The notes under the pieces were generated by a model. That model made no database searches. It was not told the origin of the DNA and was given only the letters and a program-made list of their open reading frames with translations. Position numbers and translations under genes: made by a program. Positions 38,735 to 48,517 of a DNA stretch of 64,000 nt are shown here, piece by piece (position 1 is the first letter of the stretch; each line of letters starts with the position of its first letter). Source of the stretch: Kibdelosporangium banguiense (lineage in GTDB: Bacteria > Actinomycetota > Actinomycetes > Mycobacteriales > Pseudonocardiaceae); assembly GCF_017876405.1 (NCBI RefSeq), contig NZ_JAGINW010000001.1, forward strand, positions 2,493,203 to 2,557,202. The letters run 5' to 3'.

Positions 38735-39393
38735 CGGTTCGCGGCCTGACGAAACGGTTTGGCGAACGCACTGTGCTCGACCGGCTGGACCTGGACATCG
38801 CGCCTGGTGAGTTCGTGGCCCTGTTGGGGCACAGCGGTTGCGGCAAGTCCACGCTCCTGCGGGTGCTGGCCGGGCTCGACCGGGACATCGACGGTGAAGC
38901 ACACGTCGACGGCACAGTCTCGGTCGCGTTCCAACAACCCCGGCTGCTGCCTTGGCGCCGGGTGTGGCGAAACATCGTGCTGGGCCTGCACAAGCCGGAA
39001 GCAGGCCGTGAGCTCGCGTTGAAGGCGCTGGACGAGGTGCGGCTCGCCGATCACGCGGACAAGTGGCCGCGCACGCTCTCGGGCGGCGAAGCGCAGCGCG
39101 TTTCTCTTGCGCGTGCGTTGGTCCGTGAGCCTGGCCTGCTGTTGCTCGATGAGCCGTTCGCGGCTCTGGATGCCCTGACGCGTCTGGCAATGCACCGTCT
39201 GGTGCAGGACCTTTGGCGTGTGCACCAGCCTTCGGTGCTGCTGGTGACCCACGACGTCGACGAGGCGCTCCGGCTCGCCCAACGGATTCTGGTGCTGGCC
39301 GATGGCCGGATCGTCAGTGAATACGAACCCGGCGAACACGTCCGGGCGAAAGTCCTCGCCGATCTTGGAGTGGGTGAAAGTGCGACTGCGTAA
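38722..39393 (+). CDS. ssuB: Sulfonate-type ABC ATPase
   Basis: 223 residues from ATG 38722, inside the permease 3' end. Walker A GHSGCGKS (36-43), Q-loop in VAFQQPRLLPWRRV, signature LSGGEAQRVSLARAL, Walker B LLLLDEPFAALDALTR, switch His in LLVTHDVDEAL. QPRLLPW is typical for the SsuB/TauB/NrtD group. Short compared with SsuB of 240-270 residues but complete. Energises import of alkanesulfonates through the neighbouring permease. Confidence 0.9.
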   Translation: MARVTVRGLTKRFGERTVLDRLDLDIAPGEFVALLGHSGCGKSTLLRVLAGLDRDIDGEAHVDGTVSVAFQQPRLLPWRRVWRNIVLGLHKPEAGRELALKALDEVRLADHADKWPRTLSGGEAQRVSLARALVREPGLLLLDEPFAALDALTRLAMHRLVQDLWRVHQPSVLLVTHDVDEALRLAQRILVLADGRIVSEYEPGEHVRAKVLADLGVGESATA

Positions 39394-40384
39394 CGGAATT
39401 CTGTTCACCGCGCTATTGCTTGGGTTGACCGCGTGTGGGTCGCAGACCCCGGTGTCAAGCGCTGTGCCCGCGCCGGTCAGTGCCGACGACCTGGCCAAAG
39501 TCGTACTGAAGGTCGGCGACCAGAAGGGTGGCTCGAAGACCCTGCTGACAACCGCGGGCCTGGAGAAGACCCCGTACAAGATCGAATGGTCGACGTTCAC
39601 GTCCGGTCCGCCATTGTTGGAAGCTGCCTCCGCCGGCGGGATCGACATCGGCGGTGTCGGCAACACCCCGCCGATCTTCGCCGCGGCGGCCAACGCGAAG
39701 ATCTCGATCGTCAGCTCCGGCAAGGGCAACGTCGAAAGCGACGTGCTGCTCGTACCCGGCGATTCGCCGATCCAGTCGGTTCAGGAGTTGCGGGGCAAGA
39801 ACATCGCTGTCGCCAAAGGCAGTTCGGCGTACGGTCAGATCCTGCTGAACCTCAAGAAGGCCGGTCTGTCCACAAAGGATGTCAAACTCAACTTCCTGCA
39901 GCCGTCGGACGCCTACGCCGCGTTCACCCAGAAGCAGGTCGACGCCTGGGCGATCTGGGACCCGTACACCTCACAGGCGCTGCTGGAGACCGGTGCGCGG
40001 ATCCTGGTCGACGGCAAGGGAACGGCCAACGGCTACACCTTCCAGGTGGCCGGCCGGGCAGCGTTGACCGACGCGGGCAAGAACGCGGCGATCAAGGACT
40101 ACGTGAGCCGGATTGCCAAGGCGCAGAAGTGGTCCGACGCACATCGTGCAGACTGGGCCAAGGCGTGGGCGGCGGAGACCGGCCTGAAGCTCGAGGTGAC
40201 CACCAAGGCCACCGACCGTGGCCCCGACCAGCCGGTCGCCCTCGAAGACACAGTCATCCAGTCCGAGCAGGAATTGTCCGACGCGTTCACCGAAGAGAAG
40301 ATCCTGCCCGGCAAGGTGGACTTCGCGAGTTTCGTCGACAAGCGCTACGCGGCCGATCTCGACGCGGCAAGGAGCAGCCAATGA
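39380..40384 (+). CDS. ssuA: Aliphatic sulfonate-binding lipoprotein
   Basis: 334 residues from GTG 39380 (GGAG nine bases upstream; GTG 39374 possible). Lipobox LTACGS with Cys19. SsuA/NMT1-type binding fold: VLKVGDQKGGSKTLLTTAGL, IDIGGVGNTPPIFAAAAN, GKNIAVAKGSSAYGQILLNL, VDAWAIWDPYTSQAL. The GNTPPIFA and WDPYT motifs mark the sulfonate group. Anchored outside the membrane to pass sulfonates to the permease. Overlaps both neighbours. Confidence 0.9.
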   Translation: MRLRNGILFTALLLGLTACGSQTPVSSAVPAPVSADDLAKVVLKVGDQKGGSKTLLTTAGLEKTPYKIEWSTFTSGPPLLEAASAGGIDIGGVGNTPPIFAAAANAKISIVSSGKGNVESDVLLVPGDSPIQSVQELRGKNIAVAKGSSAYGQILLNLKKAGLSTKDVKLNFLQPSDAYAAFTQKQVDAWAIWDPYTSQALLETGARILVDGKGTANGYTFQVAGRAALTDAGKNAAIKDYVSRIAKAQKWSDAHRADWAKAWAAETGLKLEVTTKATDRGPDQPVALEDTVIQSEQELSDAFTEEKILPGKVDFASFVDKRYAADLDAARSSQ

Positions 40385-41502
40385 GCATCACCCTGCACTG
40401 GTTCCTGCCCACCTCCGGCGATGGCCGGACAATCGTGGAACGCTTCCACGCCAACAGGTCCCTGGGCGCACCGGCCCAACGTTCCCCCGACATCGACTAC
40501 CTCGCCCAGATCGCCCGAGCGGCCGAGCAACTCGGTTTCACCGGCGTGCTCACCCCGACCGGAACCTGGTGCGAGGACGCCTGGCTGACCACGGCGGCAC
40601 TGATCGCGCACACCTCCCGCCTGAAATTCCTGGTCGCCTTCCGCCCAGGCGTCATCTCCCCGACGCTCGCCGCCCAGATGGCCTCGACATACCAACGCAT
40701 TTCGAACGGTCGCCTGCTGCTGAACGTGGTGACCGGCGGCGACGCAATCGAGCAGCAAAGATTCGGCGACTGGCACGACCACGACCAGCGCTACGCCCAA
40801 ACCGGCGAGTTCCTCGAAATCGTCCGAGGCGTCTGGTCCGGCAAACCTTTCGACTTCGACGGCGCCCACTACCGAGTAGCCGGCGCAACAGCCCTGGCGT
40901 CGCCGGATCCCGTGCCGGACATCTACTTCGGCGGCTCCTCAGCAGCGGCGTTGCCAGTCGCCGCCAAGTCTGCCGACGTCTACCTGACCTGGGGCGAACC
41001 ACCCACCCAAGTCGCCGAAAAGATCGCGGCGGTCCAAGCCCTGACCGACCGCCCGATCCGATTCGGCATCCGCCTGCACACAATCTCCCGCGACACATCG
41101 GAAGAAGCCTGGGCCGAAGCCGGAAAACTCCTCGACGCCCTAGACCCAGCCCAGGTAGCCAAAGCCCAAGCCCAACTGGCCGCCAGCGAATCCGTCGGCC
41201 AGCAACGAATGGTCGAACTGCACCAAGGCGCCCTCGACAAAGGCCTACGCGGCCTGGAAATCCACCCAGGACTCTGGGCCGGCATCGGCCTCGTCCGCGG
41301 CGGCGCCGGAACAGCCCTGGTAGGCAGCCACTCCGAGGTCGCGGACCTGATCGCCGAATACCACGCACTAGGCATCTCGGAGTTCATCCTCTCCGGCTAC
41401 CCACACCTGGAAGAGGCCTACTGGTTCGGCGAAGGCGTCCGCCCCGAACTGGCCCGCCGCGGCCTGCTGACCCCAACCGAACCAACCCTCGTCAACGCCT
41501 AA
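40381..41502 (+). CDS. ssuD: FMNH2-dependent alkanesulfonate monooxygenase
   Basis: 373 residues from ATG 40381 (overlaps the ssuA stop). Luciferase-like barrel close to SsuD: LHWFLPTSGDGRTIV, PTGTWCEDAW with the active-site Cys, FLVAFRPGVISPTLAAQM, NVVTGGDAIEQQRFGDW, GEFLEIVRGVW, PDIYFGGSS and LRGLEIHPGLWAGIGLVRGG. It cleaves alkanesulfonates to aldehyde and sulfite as a sulfur source. Its flavin reductase (SsuE) is not in the operon. The mature end is followed by repeat copy C. Confidence 0.93.
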   Translation: MSITLHWFLPTSGDGRTIVERFHANRSLGAPAQRSPDIDYLAQIARAAEQLGFTGVLTPTGTWCEDAWLTTAALIAHTSRLKFLVAFRPGVISPTLAAQMASTYQRISNGRLLLNVVTGGDAIEQQRFGDWHDHDQRYAQTGEFLEIVRGVWSGKPFDFDGAHYRVAGATALASPDPVPDIYFGGSSAAALPVAAKSADVYLTWGEPPTQVAEKIAAVQALTDRPIRFGIRLHTISRDTSEEAWAEAGKLLDALDPAQVAKAQAQLAASESVGQQRMVELHQGALDKGLRGLEIHPGLWAGIGLVRGGAGTALVGSHSEVADLIAEYHALGISEFILSGYPHLEEAYWFGEGVRPELARRGLLTPTEPTLVNA

Positions 41503-41578
41503 CCCTTCCAGCAACCCGACCGACTTACCGACCTGTCGACCTGACCGTCCTGTCGACCCGACCTATTGACCCGACAGA

Positions 41579-41710
41579 GTGAACCCCGTGCGAACGGCCC
41601 ATTCGCACGGGGTTCACCCTTGAAAACCCCTGCCCACCCCCATTCCCTTGTAGACTGGACCAGGGACGCCCCCCGGGATGGGTGGGGGCATGTCTTTTTC
41701 TTATGTGGGG
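41579..41710 (+). repeat. Intergenic repeat element, copy C (most complete)
   Basis: A perfect 16-bp hairpin (41579-41594 with 41602-41617, loop CGGCCCA), then CCTTGAAAACCCC, GTAGACTGGACCAGGG, a second hairpin GCCCCC/GGGGGC, and TGTCTTTTTCTTATG. It fills most of the gap between ssuD and the convergent glpQ; the remaining 41711-41844 holds a terminator. No open reading frame is conserved among copies. Confidence 0.75.
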
Positions 41711-41803
41711 GTCGTACGGGTTGGGTTTTGCTGGTCAGGGCTGCTTGTTGCTCGGCGCTGACCGGGCCCGTCAGCAACCAGCGCTTTGGTGCCATCGGGA
41801 CAG

Positions 41804-41828
41804 AACCCCGCCCAATACGGGCGGGGTT
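41804..41828. terminator. Terminator hairpin shared by ssuD and glpQ
   Basis: AACCCCGCCC-AATAC-GGGCGGGGTT, a 10-bp stem followed by TTGTCC on the plus strand. It lies 16 bases from the glpQ stop and could end transcripts from both sides. Confidence 0.7.
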
Positions 41829-41844
41829 TGTCCTGCTGGGTGGC

Positions 41845-42945
41845 TCAGCGCTTGGTGCGGCGGGCTTCGATGGCTGTGTCTGTGTTGTCGGTGAAGAGGC
41901 CGTCGATGCCGGTGGCGAAGAACTTTTCGAACTCGCCGAATGCGTTGCCGTATTCGGCTGGCACGGTTGATGAGCGGAAGTCGGCGGGCAGGAAGGCGTT
42001 TTCGTTGCGGAAGGTGTAGGGCACGACCTTCAGGCCTGCGCGGTGGGCGTCGGATACCAGGGTTGTTGGGGCCTGGAGGAAGCCGGCGGCGTTGCGCGGG
42101 ATGATCTGGCCTTTTTCGGGGCCTAGCCAGTCGGCGTAGCGGGCTACGTCGCGGAGGCCTGCGGGCGTGATGATGTCGGCGTAGGTGCGGGGGTCGCCCT
42201 TGGCGATGAAGTCGTATGGCGCGCCTGTCGCGCTGGTCAGCTGTACGAGTTGGACGCGCAGCGAGCGGTTCAGGGCTACCAGGTTGCCGACCTCGAAGGA
42301 CTGGACCACTACCTTGGCCGACGGATTGTTCAGGTCGTTGCGGTCGAGGGTTCGGATCAGGGCCGGCTCGAGTGGCTTGCCGATGGTCTGGAAGTAGGTC
42401 GGGTGCTTGGTCTCCGGCGCTATCCCGATGTCCCTGCCCAGTTCGCGGGACAAGCGCTTGCTCAGGTCGATGACCTCCTGGAAGGTCGGGACCTCGAAGC
42501 GGCCGTTGTAGATCGTGTTGCGCTGCCGGATGTCGGGGATGCGCTCGATCGCGCGCAGCGTCTTGAGCTCTGCCAGGGTGAAGTCCTCGGTGAACCAGCC
42601 GGTCAGCGGGATGCCGTCGATGGTCTTCGTGGTCTTGCGGCCGGCGAACTCCGGCTTGGAGGCGACGTTCGTGGTGCCGCTGATCTCGTTCTCGTGCCGG
42701 GCCACCAGCACGCCGTCCTTGGTCGAGACGAGGTCCGGCTCGATGTAGTCCGCGCCCATCCGCGCGGCCAGTTCGTACGAGGCCAGGGTGTGCTCGGGGC
42801 GGTAGCCCGAGGCGCCGCGGTGGCCGAAGATCAGTGGGCCGGCCTGCGTGTGACCTCGTGAGTCCTGGTCCGCGGCCGCGGTCACGCCGACCATGCTGAC
42901 CAGTGCGACTCCCGACAGCGCCAGCGCGGCGAGTCGTCTACCCAT
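41845..42945 (-). CDS. glpQ: Secreted glycerophosphodiester phosphodiesterase
   Basis: 366 residues. Signal peptide 1-25, then the GDPD barrel: FGHRGASGYRPEHT (His42, catalytic), YIEPDL (Glu69, Asp71 Ca ligands), VARHENEISGTTNV (His84), GIAPETKHPTYF, and WLGPEKG further on. GlpQ-type size and the insertion TKTIDGIPLTGWFTEDFTLAE fit. Releases glycerol-3-phosphate from deacylated phospholipids outside the cell. The 168 bases upstream to the transporter gene hold its promoter, including AGATGAACATCT, a small palindrome of unknown use. Confidence 0.92.
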   Translation of the reverse strand: MGRRLAALALSGVALVSMVGVTAAADQDSRGHTQAGPLIFGHRGASGYRPEHTLASYELAARMGADYIEPDLVSTKDGVLVARHENEISGTTNVASKPEFAGRKTTKTIDGIPLTGWFTEDFTLAELKTLRAIERIPDIRQRNTIYNGRFEVPTFQEVIDLSKRLSRELGRDIGIAPETKHPTYFQTIGKPLEPALIRTLDRNDLNNPSAKVVVQSFEVGNLVALNRSLRVQLVQLTSATGAPYDFIAKGDPRTYADIITPAGLRDVARYADWLGPEKGQIIPRNAAGFLQAPTTLVSDAHRAGLKVVPYTFRNENAFLPADFRSSTVPAEYGNAFGEFEKFFATGIDGLFTDNTDTAIEARRTKR

Positions 42946-43113
42946 CGTCTGCCTCCTTTGAAACGAAGTGCACGGACGCTACATCCGGCTGTCGTCCGGC
43001 AACCGATCTGAAGATGAACATCTCGGATGAGAGTCAATCTTGTGGCCGTCGCCACGTCACGAGGTAACGTGCTCCTGCCTTTGTCGGGAAAAGACCAGTT
43101 CGGGAGATTTTGG

Positions 43114-45114
43114 GTGACGGTCGGTCCGAGGCCGGATCTCGATGAGATCGTCGGTGCGCACGATGAGGAACGTCCCGCGCGCAAGCTGTCCGAGCGCTGG
43201 GAGCGTGCGCTCTGGATCGTCGGCGCGGGTGTCGCGCTGCTTGTGCTCAAGCAGGTGTTCCTGCCGTTCGACCAGGGCAACCAGTACTACCTGGTGATCT
43301 TCCTCGGGGTCACGCTGCCGCTGGTGTTCCTGTCGTACCGCCCGCGCGGCCGGCGCACGAAGGACAAGGACGACCCCGGGCCGATCGACTGGGCTCTGAC
43401 CGCGGTCACGTTCCTGGTCGCGCTCTACCCCCTGTTCACCGGCTTCGACGACTTCCTCGACCGGCAGGGCCAGCTGTCCACGCTGGATGTCGTCGCCGGC
43501 ACCGTGCTGCTCCTGCTCATCCTGGAGGCCACCCGCCGCACGACCGGCCTGATCCTGCCGATCATCTGCCTGGTCTTCCTCGGATACGCCTACTACGGCG
43601 GATACCTGCCACAGAGCTGGGAGATCTCGCACGCGGGGATGAACTTCGACGAGATCATCAGCGCGTTGTACGACCCGAGCAACGGCTTCTTCGGCACACC
43701 GCTCGACGTCGCCGCGACCTACATCGTGCTGTTCACGATCTACGGCGCCGTGCTGGCCAACTCCGGCGCGGGCGCGTTCTTCGTCGACTTCAGCTTCGCG
43801 ATCTTCCGCAAGTCCCGGACCGCGCCCGGTCGCACGACCGCGCTGTCGGGATTCCTGCTCGGCACAGTGTCCGGTTCGGGCACCGCCACTACCGTCACGC
43901 TCGGCGCGATCACGTGGCCGATTCTGCAGAAAGCCGGGTATCCCAAGGAGAACGCGGGCGGTCTGCTCGCCGCGTCCGGCATCGGCGCGATCCTGTCCCC
44001 GCCGACACTCGGCGCGGCGGCGTTCATCATCGCCGAGTATCTGGAAACCTCGTACCTGACGGTCCTGTTGTGGGCGATCGTGCCGACGTTGTTGTACTAC
44101 CTCGGGATCGTGTTCGCGGTCGAGGCGGATGCCCGCCGGTTCGGCGCGCACGCGGTGGACGTCGACACGCCCAAAGCCTGGGCGGTGCTTGCCAAGGGCG
44201 GCTACCACTTCGCGTCGCTCGCGATCATCGTGGTGTTCCTGGCCCTGGACATCCCGCCGTTCTCCGCAGTGGTCTACGCCTCCGGCGTCGCGGCGCTGTT
44301 CTCGTTGGCCACCAAGCTTTTCGGCGAGGACAAGCGGGCCGCGGTGATCGCGTGGCTGAAGGAAATCGTTGACTCGCTGGCAGAAGGTGTTCGCGGCGCG
44401 CTTCCGGTGATCGCGGTCTGTGCGGCCGCAGGCGTGATCACGTCGGTGATCACAAAGACCGGTCTCGGTCAGGTACTGGCGAATGCGTTGGTCGGCGCGG
44501 CCAACTCGTTGTCCGACAACCCGACCGTCGTGCTCGCGTTCACGGTTGTGTTCTCCGCCACCGCGGTGTGCGTGCTTGGCCTCGCCGTTCCGGTGACGGC
44601 GTCCTTCATCATCTCGTGGGTCGTGATCGGCCCGGCGCTGATCACGTTGGGCGTAGCCAAGGCCGAGACCGCGATGTTCATCTTCTACTACGCGGTGTTG
44701 TCCGAGGTCACGCCGCCGACAGCGCTCGCAGCAGTCGCCGCGTCCGCGATCACGGGTGGCGCGGTGCTCAAGACCATGTGGCAGACGTGGAAGTACACGC
44801 TGCCGGCGTTCCTCGTGCCGTTGGCGTTCGTGCTCACCGACAACGGCTCGGCATTGCTGCTGCAGCGCCCGTTCCTGGACGTGCTGTGGGTCGTGCTGGT
44901 GTCCGCGGTGGGCGTCGCCGCGCTCGCGGTCGTCACCACGGGCTGGCTGATCGGACCGGCGCGCATGCCGGAGCGGATCCTGTGCGTTCCGGCTGCCTTG
45001 TTGCTGCTGTACCTGCAACCTCTGTCAATCGCGATCGGCGTCGGCTTCGTGGTCGCCGCGGTGATCGTGCACCTGCTGTTCCGGCACAAGGACAAGGAGA
45101 TCAACCGTGCGTAG
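43114..45114 (+). CDS. TRAP transporter fused permease (TAXI type)
   Basis: 666 residues from GTG 43114 (GGGAG upstream; the frame is open from 43027). Around 17-19 helices: a 4-helix DctQ-like part (about 30-200) fused to a DctM-like part with FGTPLDVAATYIVLFTIYGAVL, SGFLLGTVSGSGTATTVTLG, GASGIGAILSPPTLGAAAFI-like and YAVLSEVTPPTALAAVAAS. Secondary importer driven by an ion gradient. Its binding protein follows with an 8-base overlap. The substrate is often a dicarboxylate or amino acid in TAXI systems; not determinable here. Confidence 0.92.
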   Translation: MTVGPRPDLDEIVGAHDEERPARKLSERWERALWIVGAGVALLVLKQVFLPFDQGNQYYLVIFLGVTLPLVFLSYRPRGRRTKDKDDPGPIDWALTAVTFLVALYPLFTGFDDFLDRQGQLSTLDVVAGTVLLLLILEATRRTTGLILPIICLVFLGYAYYGGYLPQSWEISHAGMNFDEIISALYDPSNGFFGTPLDVAATYIVLFTIYGAVLANSGAGAFFVDFSFAIFRKSRTAPGRTTALSGFLLGTVSGSGTATTVTLGAITWPILQKAGYPKENAGGLLAASGIGAILSPPTLGAAAFIIAEYLETSYLTVLLWAIVPTLLYYLGIVFAVEADARRFGAHAVDVDTPKAWAVLAKGGYHFASLAIIVVFLALDIPPFSAVVYASGVAALFSLATKLFGEDKRAAVIAWLKEIVDSLAEGVRGALPVIAVCAAAGVITSVITKTGLGQVLANALVGAANSLSDNPTVVLAFTVVFSATAVCVLGLAVPVTASFIISWVVIGPALITLGVAKAETAMFIFYYAVLSEVTPPTALAAVAASAITGGAVLKTMWQTWKYTLPAFLVPLAFVLTDNGSALLLQRPFLDVLWVVLVSAVGVAALAVVTTGWLIGPARMPERILCVPAALLLLYLQPLSIAIGVGFVVAAVIVHLLFRHKDKEINRA

Positions 45115-46096
45115 GAGTAGGACACTCGTCGGCGTGCTCGGGCTCGCCCTGGTGGCCACCGGCTGCGGCGGCAAACGCGAAGACACGCCCAACGCGCAGC
45201 AACCCGGCGGAACGACTTCCTGCGAGGCCGGCGAGGGCCGGGTCACCATCGCCACCGGCAACGTCGGCGGCGTCTACTACGTGCTCGGCGGCGCCCTGGC
45301 GCAGGTGATCAGCAACAACTCCAAGCTGAAGGCCACCGCGGCCGACACCGGCGCGTCCGTGCAGAACATCCAGCAGTTGGGTGACAAGACGTACGACATC
45401 GCGTTCTCGCTGGCGGACACCGCCGCGGACGCGGTACAGGGCAAGTCGGCGTTCGAGGGCAAGCCGCAGAAGATCCAGGCGCTGTCGCGGATCTACTCGA
45501 ACTACACGCAGGTCGTGGTGCGTGCCGACAGCGGGATCAACAGTGTCGCGGACTTCAAGGGCAAGCGGATCTCGACCGGCTCGCCCAAGTCCGGCACCGA
45601 GGTGATCGCCAACCGGCTGCTGCAGGCCGCCGGGCTCAAGGACGCGGATTTCTCGCCGCAGCGGCTGGCGCTGCGCCAGACCGTCGACGGGATGAAGGAA
45701 GGCAAGATCGACGGGCTGGTGTGGTCCGGCGGCCTGCCCACCCCGGAGATCACCGACCTGACCACGTCCATGGCCGACAAGGTCAAGTTCATCGACATCA
45801 CCCCGCAGCTGCCGGCGCTCAAGCAGCTCAACCCGGTCTACGACCAGGGCTCGATCCCGGCCGCGACCTACAAGCAGCCCGGCGACACCCCGACCATCGT
45901 GGTGCCGAACCTGCTGCTGGTGCGCGACGACTTCCCGGCAGCAAACGCTTGCGCGATCACCAAACTGATCTTCGACAAGAAGGCGGACCTGGAGAAGACG
46001 CACCCGTCGGCCAAGGAAATCACCAAGGAAACGGCGGTCAAAACCGATCCAGTGCAGCTGCATCCGGGTGCGAAGCAGGCCCTCGGCGTGAGTTGA
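45107..46096 (+). CDS. TAXI-family TRAP solute-binding lipoprotein
   Basis: 329 residues from GTG 45107. Lipobox VATGC (Cys20). TAXI family: [61 protein letters not shown] and [10 protein letters not shown]. Membrane anchoring is usual in Gram-positives where it replaces a periplasmic protein. Coupled to the permease above. Downstream, purD begins 29 bases later with its own -10 box, so the transporter is probably not part of the purine unit. Confidence 0.92.
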   Translation: MRRSRTLVGVLGLALVATGCGGKREDTPNAQQPGGTTSCEAGEGRVTIATGNVGGVYYVLGGALAQVISNNSKLKATAADTGASVQNIQQLGDKTYDIAFSLADTAADAVQGKSAFEGKPQKIQALSRIYSNYTQVVVRADSGINSVADFKGKRISTGSPKSGTEVIANRLLQAAGLKDADFSPQRLALRQTVDGMKEGKIDGLVWSGGLPTPEITDLTTSMADKVKFIDITPQLPALKQLNPVYDQGSIPAATYKQPGDTPTIVVPNLLLVRDDFPAANACAITKLIFDKKADLEKTHPSAKEITKETAVKTDPVQLHPGAKQALGVS

Positions 46097-46125
46097 GGCC
46101 GCGGCGACATCTACCCTCTTCAGTC

Positions 46126-47388
46126 GTGCGCGTTCTGGTCATCGGGTCTGGCGCCCGAGAGCATGCCCTGGTCCTCGGCCTGTCCCGTGACCCCGGAGTC
46201 ACCGCGTTGGCGTGTGCCCCCGGCAACGCGGGCATAGCGGCGGTCTCCGAGCTCTACGGCGTCGAGGCGTCCGACCCGGCCGAGGTCACGGCCCTGGCCA
46301 CCAAGTGGAACGCCGATCTCGTCGTGATCGGCCCCGAGGTCCCCCTGGTCGCCGGCGTCGCCGACGCGGTCAAAGCCGCGGGCATCCCGTGCTTCGGGCC
46401 GTCCGGCGAGGCCGCGCAGATCGAGGGCTCGAAGGCGTTCGCCAAGGACATCATGGCGGCAGCCGGGGTCCCGACCGCGCACAGCGAGATCGTGGACAAC
46501 CCGGCCCGCCTGGACGCCGCCCTGCAGCGCTTCGGCCCCACCTACGTCGTCAAGGACGACGGCCTGGCAGCCGGCAAGGGTGTCGTCGTGACGGCGGACC
46601 TCGCAGCCGCGCGGGCGCACGCGATGACGCTGCTCGACGGCGGCCACCCCGTGCTGCTGGAGTCCTTCCTCGAAGGCCCCGAGGTCTCCCTGTTCTGCCT
46701 GGTCGACGAGCGGACAGTGGTGCCGCTGCTGCCCGCGCAGGACTTCAAGCGTGTCGGCGACGGAGACACCGGCCCGAACACTGGCGGAATGGGCGCGTAC
46801 TCGCCGTTGCCATGGGCCGCGGACGACCTCGCGGCCTCGGTCGTGACCAAGATCATCCAGCCGGTCGTCGACGAGATGGCCAACCGTGGCGTGCCGTTCT
46901 CCGGCCTGCTGTACGCGGGTCTCGCGATGACCCCGACCGGCCCGCAGGTGATCGAGTTCAACTGCCGTTTCGGCGACCCGGAGACCCAGGCAGTGCTGGC
47001 CCTGTTGCGGACCCCGCTGGGTGAGCTGCTGCTCTCTGTGGCGAACGGCACTCTGGCCGCCCAGCCGCCGCTGGACTGGGCCGACGGCTCCGCGGTCACC
47101 GTGGTCATCGCCGCCGAGGGCTACCCAGGCCGGCCGAGGACTGGCGACGTTATCGCAGGTAGCGAGGCCGAAGGCGTACTCCACGCAGGCACCCGCCGCC
47201 GCGACGACGGCGCCGTGGTCTCCAATGGCGGCCGGGTCCTCTCGGTGGTCGGCGTAGGCGACGACCTGGAGGCCGCGCGCCAGGATGCGTACCGTCGAAT
47301 CGAGAACCTGCACCTGGCCGGGTCGCACCACCGGACGGATATCGCCCTGCGTGCTTCCCGCGGCGAGGTCGCAGTTCCCGCTAGCTGA
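46126..47388 (+). CDS. purD: Phosphoribosylamine-glycine ligase
   Basis: 420 residues from GTG 46126; TACCCT (46112-46117) eight bases upstream suggests a leaderless start. ATP-grasp enzyme: [75 protein letters not shown], and [12 protein letters not shown]. Second step of de novo purine synthesis. It stands without purM or purN neighbours. The intergenic gap after it leads into the type VII secretion satellite. Confidence 0.97.
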   Translation: MRVLVIGSGAREHALVLGLSRDPGVTALACAPGNAGIAAVSELYGVEASDPAEVTALATKWNADLVVIGPEVPLVAGVADAVKAAGIPCFGPSGEAAQIEGSKAFAKDIMAAAGVPTAHSEIVDNPARLDAALQRFGPTYVVKDDGLAAGKGVVVTADLAAARAHAMTLLDGGHPVLLESFLEGPEVSLFCLVDERTVVPLLPAQDFKRVGDGDTGPNTGGMGAYSPLPWAADDLAASVVTKIIQPVVDEMANRGVPFSGLLYAGLAMTPTGPQVIEFNCRFGDPETQAVLALLRTPLGELLLSVANGTLAAQPPLDWADGSAVTVVIAAEGYPGRPRTGDVIAGSEAEGVLHAGTRRRDDGAVVSNGGRVLSVVGVGDDLEAARQDAYRRIENLHLAGSHHRTDIALRASRGEVAVPAS

Positions 47389-47437
47389 TTCGGCGGAACC
47401 GCACCGCCGGTTTCTTCGTCAAACTCCATGTAGGGGT

Positions 47438-47453
47438 CTACCAGCGTTGGTAG
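47438..47453. promoter_or_regulatory. Inverted repeat over the satellite promoter
   Basis: CTACCA-GCGT-TGGTAG is perfect and overlaps a TAGCCT -10 box (47451-47456) that sits five bases before ATG 47462. A regulator bound here would block transcription of the type VII satellite genes. Confidence 0.5.
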
Positions 47454-47461
47454 CCTACAAA

Positions 47462-47503
47462 ATGAGACCGGACGACTACGCAACGTATGGGGGTGCGGCG
47501 TGA
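47462..47503 (+). CDS. Possible 13-residue leader peptide
   Basis: ATG 47462 encodes MRPDDYATYGGAA and stops at 47501-47503, overlapping GTG 47500 of the next gene (GTGA). With TAGCCT five bases upstream it could start a leaderless message. It may allow translational coupling or attenuation. Too short to assign by homology. Confidence 0.4.
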   Translation: MRPDDYATYGGAA

Positions 47504-47892
47504 ACGAAGCGCAAAGCTCGGCATTTTCCTGGGCGGAAGTGCTGAAAGCGGTGCCGGCAGCACCGTCGGGTTCGGCCACACTCAAGGTGAACCACGACAA
47601 CGTGCTCGCCGCGGCCAAGATCATCCAAACCCAGATCGACGCCCTGAAGGACAGTGTCGACGCGAACAGCCCATCGCTGCAGGTCGAGCCGGCGGCGGAC
47701 GATCCGGTGAGCCGTGACGCCGCCCGGGCCTGGAACTACCGCCTGGTCATCGCGGACGACTCCTACAAGGCCCGCATCGACGAATACATGGTCAGCCTGC
47801 AGAAACTCATCACCCAGCTGCAGGACAGCGCCAAATCCTACGGATTCAGCGAGAGTGATATCGCCGCCACCTTCGGGACAAGGATTGACTAA
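47500..47892 (+). CDS. Small helical protein of the type VII satellite
   Basis: 130 residues from GTG 47500. Predicted mostly helical: ATLKVNHDNVLAAAKIIQTQIDALKDSV, then ARAWNYRLVIADDSYKARIDEYMVSLQKLITQLQDSAKSYG, the coiled-coil-like hairpin expected of type VII secreted or chaperone-bound proteins. No WXG is visible. No named family recognised. It begins a run of same-strand genes whose ends overlap; 8 bases overlap the lipoprotein gene. Confidence 0.75.
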   Translation: MNEAQSSAFSWAEVLKAVPAAPSGSATLKVNHDNVLAAAKIIQTQIDALKDSVDANSPSLQVEPAADDPVSRDAARAWNYRLVIADDSYKARIDEYMVSLQKLITQLQDSAKSYGFSESDIAATFGTRID

Positions 47893-48508
47893 TCGCGCGA
47901 TCCGGTCGGTCGTGCTCGCCCTGGTGGCGGGCGCGGCACTGGCGGGATGCACTGATACAGATCCCGGCCAGGCGATTCCGGCGAATGGTTCCGGCAATGC
48001 GGCCCCTCCTGGCGGCGGGGCACCGACCAGTATCGCGGTGCCTCCCAGGCCCAGTGAACTTTCATTGACCGGTGTCGATGCCTGCAAGCTCTTCACCGCC
48101 GCCCAGCTCGATGAGCTGAAAGTGAACCGGACTCGTGGCCGCAGCTCCGCGAGCGAGATATACCGGGGCGCGCCGGAATGCGTTCTGAATGTGAACGCCA
48201 AGGAGCCCTTCTACGACTACACGGCCAGCTTGATCACCACGGAAGGTGTTGAGCCTTGGCTGTCGGGCAAACGCAATGTCGATGCGAAACTGGTCTCGAT
48301 CGAGGGCTTTCCGGCTGCCAGCTTTGTGATCGGCGGTGATTCCGACGCGAACTTCCGCTGCACCACATCGGTGGGTGTGGCCGGCGGCCAGCAGCTGATG
48401 ATCGCCATCGACCCGCACACCAAAAAGGCCTTCAGCGGCGAGCAGCTGTGCCAGATGAGCCAGCAGGCCGCAACGCTTGCCATGCAGACTCTCAAGACCC
48501 TGAAGTGA
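47885..48508 (+). CDS. DUF3558 lipoprotein
   Basis: 207 residues from TTG 47885, overlapping the preceding stop. Lipoprotein signal with lipobox LAGC (Cys22), a Pro/Gly-rich linker and a DUF3558 domain: GVDACKLFTAAQLDELKV, APECVLNVN, and CQMSQQAATLAMQTL, with four conserved cysteines. Members are common beside EspG/PPE genes in Pseudonocardiaceae and are thought to be surface lipoproteins of unknown role. Exported to the outer face of the membrane. Confidence 0.88.
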   Translation: MTNRAIRSVVLALVAGAALAGCTDTDPGQAIPANGSGNAAPPGGGAPTSIAVPPRPSELSLTGVDACKLFTAAQLDELKVNRTRGRSSASEIYRGAPECVLNVNAKEPFYDYTASLITTEGVEPWLSGKRNVDAKLVSIEGFPAASFVIGGDSDANFRCTTSVGVAGGQQLMIAIDPHTKKAFSGEQLCQMSQQAATLAMQTLKTLK

Positions 48509-48517
48509 GGGACCGCC

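Noticed and set aside
43057..45018. 653-codon minus-strand frame
   Set aside because: Antisense to the TRAP permease; charged low-complexity translation rather than a protein fold.
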